Positions 32,975-38,828 of a DNA stretch of 38,828 bases are shown here, one piece after another. Within the stretch, counting starts at the first letter, position 1. Each line of letters starts with the position of its first letter. This DNA comes from Ichthyophonus hoferi (Eukaryota; Opisthokonta; Ichthyosporea; Ichthyophonida; Ichthyophonidae). The stretch spans positions 56,216 through 95,043 of the forward strand of contig NAOQ01000007.1 in assembly GCA_002751075.1 (NCBI GenBank). Reading direction: 5' to 3'. Under the pieces are notes generated by a model. That model saw only the letters and a program-made list of their open reading frames with translations, was not told the origin of the DNA and ran no database searches. A program made the translations under genes and the position numbers.

Positions 32975-35900
32975 TATCTTATTTGCGGACCGGTTTTATG
33001 CATAATTTAGATTTTTTTTTGTAAAATTGAGAATATCAACCAGGTTTATATATTAAGTATATATTTTACGGTTTTACCACCGGTTAATAGGTGATTAGAT
33101 ATTGATGTTATCATATACTTAGCAATTACTATTAGTGATATAGGTCTCTTTTTTGATTAAAAACCTCTTTTCTAAGCAATATCAATATATTAAATCTTGA
33201 TTTGCTTTGGTACAGAGTTTCTCCAGTGAAATCTGCCTAATACTCAGATTTTCCTATAATAAATATACTTCAAAATATAATAATATTTAAACTACAGGAT
33301 ATAAGCACGTTTACTTTACAATATTTAAATATTTCTTTGTACAATAAAGGAGAAGGGACAAGAAAACGCCATAAAAATAGTGCATGATCTACCCTTTAAA
33401 TACCCAAATAATAGAGAGAGAATACATGAGTATTCACTTGGGTGGATGGGTTTAGAAATGATCAGTTGGATAATCGGATTATCACAACTGCAATAGGTCG
33501 AGTGGAAAGAAAGATTAATCACGTTTTCTTTTTATGTTTTATTATTGTGGGGAATTGATTGCTACTGTTGTTGTTGAAGGCGATCTCTTGCAACTTTTAT
33601 ATCTTTACAGCAACTATCTCAATGATAGCTTGGGATTGATTAATCGATTATCTATTGGGATTATTCCTATTATTGGAGTGCTATTATGTAATTAAACGTG
33701 TACATTTTTTTCCTAGTTTATGATGGCTGAAAAGTTCAATGATATAAAAATTCATTTTATTGACTGTTTTAATCCAGATCATACCCTATAAGCTGACCTC
33801 ACATAGCTAGACCTCATCGGGTAGGACCGTCAGACCTTCCCTCCGTACCGTCAGATAAACATAAGTCATGAATCTACCGCGCGTTACTTCCAGCCCTAGC
33901 TAGATCCAGCGAATCATATATCTCTATTCATCTTTAAAATTTTCCTGATCGGTATATAACCAAAGACACTGGAAATGATGTACTAGATGCGTGCGTCTAC
34001 CTTTTTTGTTATTTTCCTCCATGTGTCTTTTTATTTCCTTTTCTACTCTTCCTTTTTTTATATCTCTTTGCCTTTTCTTTTTTCGTGGGCGATGATTACA
34101 CTTAAAGCAACTAAGCTGAACGGCTCTCGTAGCTGGTCGCTCTGCAGAACCCTACACTTGACATGAGCCCCTAATTCCTTTCCAACCTATTATTTAGCTC
34201 TTTATTACTTCGTTCTTCATGTTCTTTCTCCTCTTTTTAACCTTTATGCCTCTATTTCTCTCACTTTACCCATGCGCATTTTTTCTTGTACATATACCTG
34301 GTATTATTTCTGTTTATTTTCCTGTCCATCCTGGCTCTCTTACTTAAGCAGGGCGTGTTTTTGTTGTTTCAGCCTTCGAATTAATTTTTTTGTATTTTAG
34401 ACTTGCTTGTATTTATGCCTAATTAGGCTTGGAATTGGCCTCTCAACAGGGCCTACTGCTTTTGATGTATGGGTATGACTACGTAGAGCTGGTGTATAAA
34501 ATACAAACATGAATATAAAAATAAATTGAGCTAGCCCGTTTTGTCATTTTGCGTTACTACCACGCTCAGTACCATACTCTTAGTTTGCTTCACTGGCGAA
34601 ACTTGGGTAGAAATATTAAAATCATGTTAAGGGTTCTTACTTGTTATTTTACCATTAATTAGGATGTCAGTTTATAATTTTGTAATCACGTAGTTTTAAG
34701 TTGGTTAATTTTTGGCGCTGTTGATCTGGTGTCGCAATTTAGACTGTTTTGATTTGGTCATATTGATACTTTTACAGGCTGGTACCAAAGGGTAAAAAAG
34801 GCATGCATATAAAATAGCTAGTAGTTGAATTATCTTCCTCAGCTATCGTGCAGTATTATATGCATTTAGATAAGTAAGGACAAAATAGTCTAATGACTTG
34901 GTGTATGCCTATAGTACCTACTGGGTATTAAGGATAAATTGTGTTCGTTCACTCTAAAAATGAATCTTTCTTGTAGCAAATGATTACCTGCTTGACAATC
35001 CCTATTTATGGAGTGCCATCTCAAATTGAATACAAAATTAAAATAGATACTTATTTACTAAATATGTATTTTTATTAGCCATTTGCTCCTATTAGTATTA
35101 GTTGTAGCGTGGGTGGTCTAGCCTTAAAAACAAAACTATAGGAATATATAGTCAAAACGATTGGCCAGTGTGACTTTCTGTATATTGGTTGCTAATACAT
35201 CCAGACTAGTGTGAATGGTAGTAATTAGGCCTCGGGCTGGTACTGGTGTAGTGAGCAGTCAGGTTAGTGTCACTGGAAATCAGGAAGACACATCTAAAGG
35301 ATGGAGTTTTGAATATTTATATGTAAAGCAAGTATTCAGTCAAATACACCTCATGAAAGTATTTGTTGGTTTTACAACTTAAAAAATCATGGCACATTTC
35401 CCCTACCATAATAAAAGAATTATCTATTGCCAAACTTAAATTTATTATTGTGCATGTAACCAACCATTCTAACTTGAAGCATCTCACTATCACACTTTCA
35501 ATTGCACTGAATTTTTTAAAGAGTTCACAAGAAGTGCATGATAACATTAGTACTGATTTGCTCTCTCGTAGTTTCTGTTCGTACCATTCCCAGTGTCTCA
35601 TTTTTCTATACTAGGTCATTTTCTTGCTAATATGATTATCGTTGAATGTCATTAGCCATTACCTATTTTTTGAAATAGCAAGTTAGTGTGTGCAATTAAC
35701 TAGCCATACTCAAGAAACCCTCAAATTTTAGTTAACTAGAAGCGTATTATTAAACGCCCTAGGCAGTGCTTTAACCTAAATTCCCTTAAATACCTGACTA
35801 CTTTGTTATAATATTCTGTTGCACATAACGGATTAAGTAAGTATGATTATTTTTATATAAAATTGGTATTGAATTGGAGTTAATGATAATAATGAAATTT

Positions 35901-37277
35901 ACGTGAAATCTCAGGCTTTGAAACAGACTAAAACCACAAAAATATACAAAAAAGACTCAAGAGACACCACTGATTTAGAATATGCATCTAGCAAAAAATA
36001 TCATCTTATACTGATTACCGGTAATGACAACTAGCAGACTAATGATACATATTATTAAATTTCATGATGCTATGGTAATTATTAGCCTGAACATATCTTA
36101 AGAATGGACCTAAATATGAATGATGAATAATGCCGTCAATCCATTCTGTATGTTACGCCATTGTCCTTTGATCAGTCCTTTCAGCTAGAGTATTTGTTAA
36201 ATGTCTTTTATACTTTCTATAATAATCAACAGTCTTCTAGTCCGAATATGCCTTCACTTGTCTTCTAATTTTTAACGAAGGAGTGCATTATCGATCGGGT
36301 GTCTCCATTATTTGAATGCCTCTACCTTGGTTTTTTTGGAAGACATTAGGAGTTTGTGTTTGTAACCTGTTTTTGACAGACAATCCAAGGTAAATACCCT
36401 ACAAGGCGACCATGATAACATAATATAAATTAGAAGCATCAGCATATAAATTCTCCTCTCATAAATTGGAGATACACAATAATTGTACTTTAATATAAAA
36501 ATAATATATTTAATTATAAATTATACATATTAAATACAATCATATTATTATATCTTGGCATTTTAAGGAATTCTCCACAAGTACGTGCTAGTCTTCAAAG
36601 TTTAGATTAGTAAGGAAAGTTGGCACAAATGCAGTAAACTTTTAGATTTAGTTACACATTTTTGATGTATATGGGATATCGGGTTGTTCACAAAGCACCC
36701 ACAGCACATAGCAGGTGATCATTAAGACCAAATTCCTTTGCCTTGGGTCTTGTAGTGTTTGTACATTAAAAGCTATAAATCAGATTATTACATTTTTATT
36801 GTGCGAAAATTCTAACCTTTGTTGTCAAACAAGTCCTATCTCGTCTGATTAGCTTAAAAGGTATCCAATAATATATTAAGTGTTAATTATCAATAACCAA
36901 TAATTCATAATTAAATAATTTATTTGGTGTTTATTGGCTAATATAAATTTATATTGTCGTATTTGGTCCCTACTAAAAACTGAGCCCGATTAGGCTCACA
37001 GATGCGTTCTCAAAACGTAAACATTAATGAAACTTAAGAGGCATATAGATAAATTTGTATATTCTCACGTTTTAACCTCTTAGTGACAAGTTATTCAGTT
37101 GAACAATTTACGTAAGCTAATAAAAACCGGGCATCCTAATTAAAAATGCCCATACATGGCTTCTGAGAGTTTAAAATAGTTATCCATAGACCTGAACCAC
37201 TTAATCCAATGCCAACAACAAAGGACACAAATACATCCATAACTTTTCCTACTAAATGGAACTGAAACGCTTTACCC
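32975..37277. other. AT-rich intergenic spacer, with T-rich stretch
   Basis: No gene was recognised. The stretch includes a somewhat GC-richer patch at about 33780-33960 with the direct repeat ACCGTCAGA (33827 and 33848), a strongly pyrimidine-biased stretch at about 33990-34330, and only short motif-free open frames (33325-33522 on minus; 35317-35614 on both strands). Short inverted repeats (for example 36981-36998, 6-bp arms) are not longer than expected in such sequence. Confidence 0.6.
33990..34330 (+). repeat. Pyrimidine-rich (T-rich) low-complexity stretch
   Basis: Repeated runs such as CTTTTTATTTCC, CTTCCTTTTTTT and TTCTTTCTCCTCTTTTT dominate this strand, broken by a more balanced segment at about 34088-34175. 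It is not a simple tandem repeat. Confidence 0.5.
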
Positions 37278-38712
37278 ATGCCGAAATCGATTTCTTGTTG
37301 GTGTATGATATCAACACTATTTTTTGTCTTTTCACTTACAACCTTATGGCATCCATATGAGAGATCAACATCTTTAAAAACATCACAGCATGAATCGGAG
37401 CAAGCAAGTGATCACCCGAAACCGAGACTTTTTAGTACTGGAATATCAAGAGAACAGGAAATACTGATTGGGGTTAGTAAGCTTTTAATTTTCTTATTTT
37501 TTAAAAAAATCAAAAGATAAGATGCTCATTACTGTTTGGATTGAGTTTCTTTTTGAGTAATTGCTTTGCAAAGTTTGCCCAGGTGTACCGGGTTTATTAT
37601 TTTCAACTGCTAGTGTCATTGACTAAGCCCTAAATCATACTAATTTAATAATTTTTATGTGGCATATATGGGAGAAATAATAGGAATTTAAACATTGGGA
37701 TTATAACCAGAAGACATAGCCGTAGCTAAGATAAAGAAAAGAAAAGAAAAATAGCTGGGAAGATGTGGAAACGAAGAAACGATTAAACACCATTACACAA
37801 AACCATTAGCTATTAATATGTGTAATGTAAACTAAGTTGGCTTTATGCCCAGGCCTCTGGCCACCTTCGACCAGCATATACAAGAGAATATGGAGGGTAT
37901 GTAGGTCCATGGATTGAGGATCGCTTCTTCGAATTGTTTTTGACGTCACCGCACAGTGAAGAAGACCCTCTCTACCTTCCAGTTTTCTGGACTAACTTGC
38001 AAGTAAGTGTTGCATAGGGCAGTATTTTGGGGTGTATAATAACGAATAGGTATGCATTAAGAGCTGATGGGACGGGTGGTAGGTTTGTATACAGGTTTAT
38101 TCCTACAGAGAGGATGAATAATAGAGAGTGAACATATTGCGGATGTGATAAGAGAACATTGCTGTTTGAATAATAATAAAACTTTAATATTTTATATTGA
38201 AGATAACTGGTAGCGTCGAAGAGAAGAAATTATGGAAGTCACAGGCCAAGACTTTTGTAACGGAAAATGTAAGGCCTAATAGGATTTACTTTACGGTTAT
38301 ACAGTTTAAGAAGGGAACTGCTCAGGTAAGTATAACTAATCTGCTCTCTACCGCCGCATACCCGACATAGTTATATGTTTTATATAATACTTTCTTTTCT
38401 ATATATGTAACTGTCTGTTTCTTTGGAACTATTTAAATCCATAGAAAAAATTGTGACACATGTAATATATATACTCTAGTCATGGCATGTATTACAGATA
38501 TTTGCATACAAACTATTCTATGTACCTTTTTACTCGGTACTATCATGTTATCATGTATGTAAATAGTTGTGTAGTGGGATGCTGAAATAATATTTCTTGA
38601 TACAGCAATGATATGTTGTGGTTATATATATAATGGAATATGCTCTTTTCTCTTTCTCTAGCTATGTACAACGTATAATTCTTCTGCTAGTAACACTGAG
38701 CAGTTTTATTGA
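37278..38712 (+). CDS. Type II membrane protein resembling the N-terminal part of exostosin-like glycosyltransferases, 4 exons, 172 aa
   Basis: Exons 37278-37472, 37853-38002, 38203-38325 and 38662-38712 (TGA), all phase 0, total 519 nt. Residues about 9-24 form a signal anchor (CMISTLFFVFSLTTLW), followed by a polar stem rich in Ser, Glu and His. The luminal part has YGGYVGPWIEDRFF, PLYLPVFWTN and RIYFTVIQFKKG. From memory, PWIEDYF, YIPxxWTN and FTVxQ-DDG occur in this order in exostosin/GT47-like proteins of protists and bacteria, where a sugar-nucleotide-binding half follows. Here the frame ends soon after FTVIQFKKGTAQ, so the catalytic C-terminal half is missing. Either the gene is a short variant, or the last exon is false and the true continuation is right of the window. 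A strong acceptor (TCTCTTTCTCTAG) and AATAAA 37 nt after the stop favour a real end. Confidence 0.68.
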
Positions 38713-38748
38713 TTTGTCACTTCTAATAATGTCGTACATATGCTCTCA

Positions 38749-38754
38749 AATAAA
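38749..38754 (+). terminator. Polyadenylation signal of the exostosin-like gene
   Basis: AATAAA lies 36 nt past the TGA, followed by a T-rich stretch (38777-38792). This supports 38662-38712 as a terminal exon. Confidence 0.6.
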
Positions 38755-38828
38755 ACCACATGGCTGCTAGTACGATGATTTTTATTATTATTTCAAGATG
38801 GTCAAATAGAATATCATTTGCCTACTGA

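Noticed and set aside
34085-34180. Possible C/D snoRNA (GATGATT then CTGA)
   Set aside because: The C box does not match RTGATGA and the CTGA is too close; no terminal stem.
35317-35614. Overlapping open frames on both strands
   Set aside because: AT-rich spacer, no motifs, and both strands open to a similar extent, as expected by chance.
36981-37151. Two short inverted repeats (TGAGCC/GGCTCA and GGGCAT/ATGCCC)
   Set aside because: The arms are only 6 bp, common by chance in several kilobases of spacer.

Overview
The window is nuclear DNA of an intron-rich eukaryote. All seven gene models use short exons joined by GT-AG introns, with at least one GC-AG intron. TAA, TAG and TGA all serve as stops, so the code looks standard. 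I see no prokaryotic operon features, virus-like element, rRNA or tRNA. The gene content suggests an opisthokont protist or an early-branching fungus. The evidence is a homoaconitase (alpha-aminoadipate lysine pathway, typical of fungi and some protists), a LARP1 with a complete animal-like DM15 region, a UBC12, and a protist-type MFS transporter. This placement is inference.

Layout. 1-2946 (+): last eight exons of homoaconitase, running in from the left edge. 2947-6934: AT-rich spacer. 6935-14655 (+): complete 22-exon LARP1 (859 aa). 14656-18910: 3' UTR, then spacer. 18911-19610 (+): two-exon 136-aa protein, perhaps with an ASF1-like beta-sandwich. 19611-23296: spacer holding a 24-bp minisatellite of about 19 units with a GTGATCAC core. 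23297-28742 (+): 15-exon, 12-TM MFS transporter (551 aa). 29007-30249 (+): a small unrecognised five-exon gene. 30780-32023 (-): four-exon NEDD8-conjugating enzyme UBC12 (172 aa), convergent with the previous gene and perhaps with a 5' UTR intron and a CRE-like promoter site. 32024-37277: mostly spacer with a long T-rich stretch. 37278-38712 (+): four-exon type II membrane protein resembling the N-terminal part of exostosin-like glycosyltransferases.

The genes share no single pathway: lysine synthesis, mRNA cap/TOP translation control, transport, neddylation and probably glycosylation. The chromosome alternates between gene islands of moderate GC and AT-rich spacers of about 3.3-5 kb. I rebuilt the exon models by hand from reading frame, splice sites, phase continuity and remembered family motifs. 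Every multi-exon model sums to a whole number of codons, which is a strong internal check.
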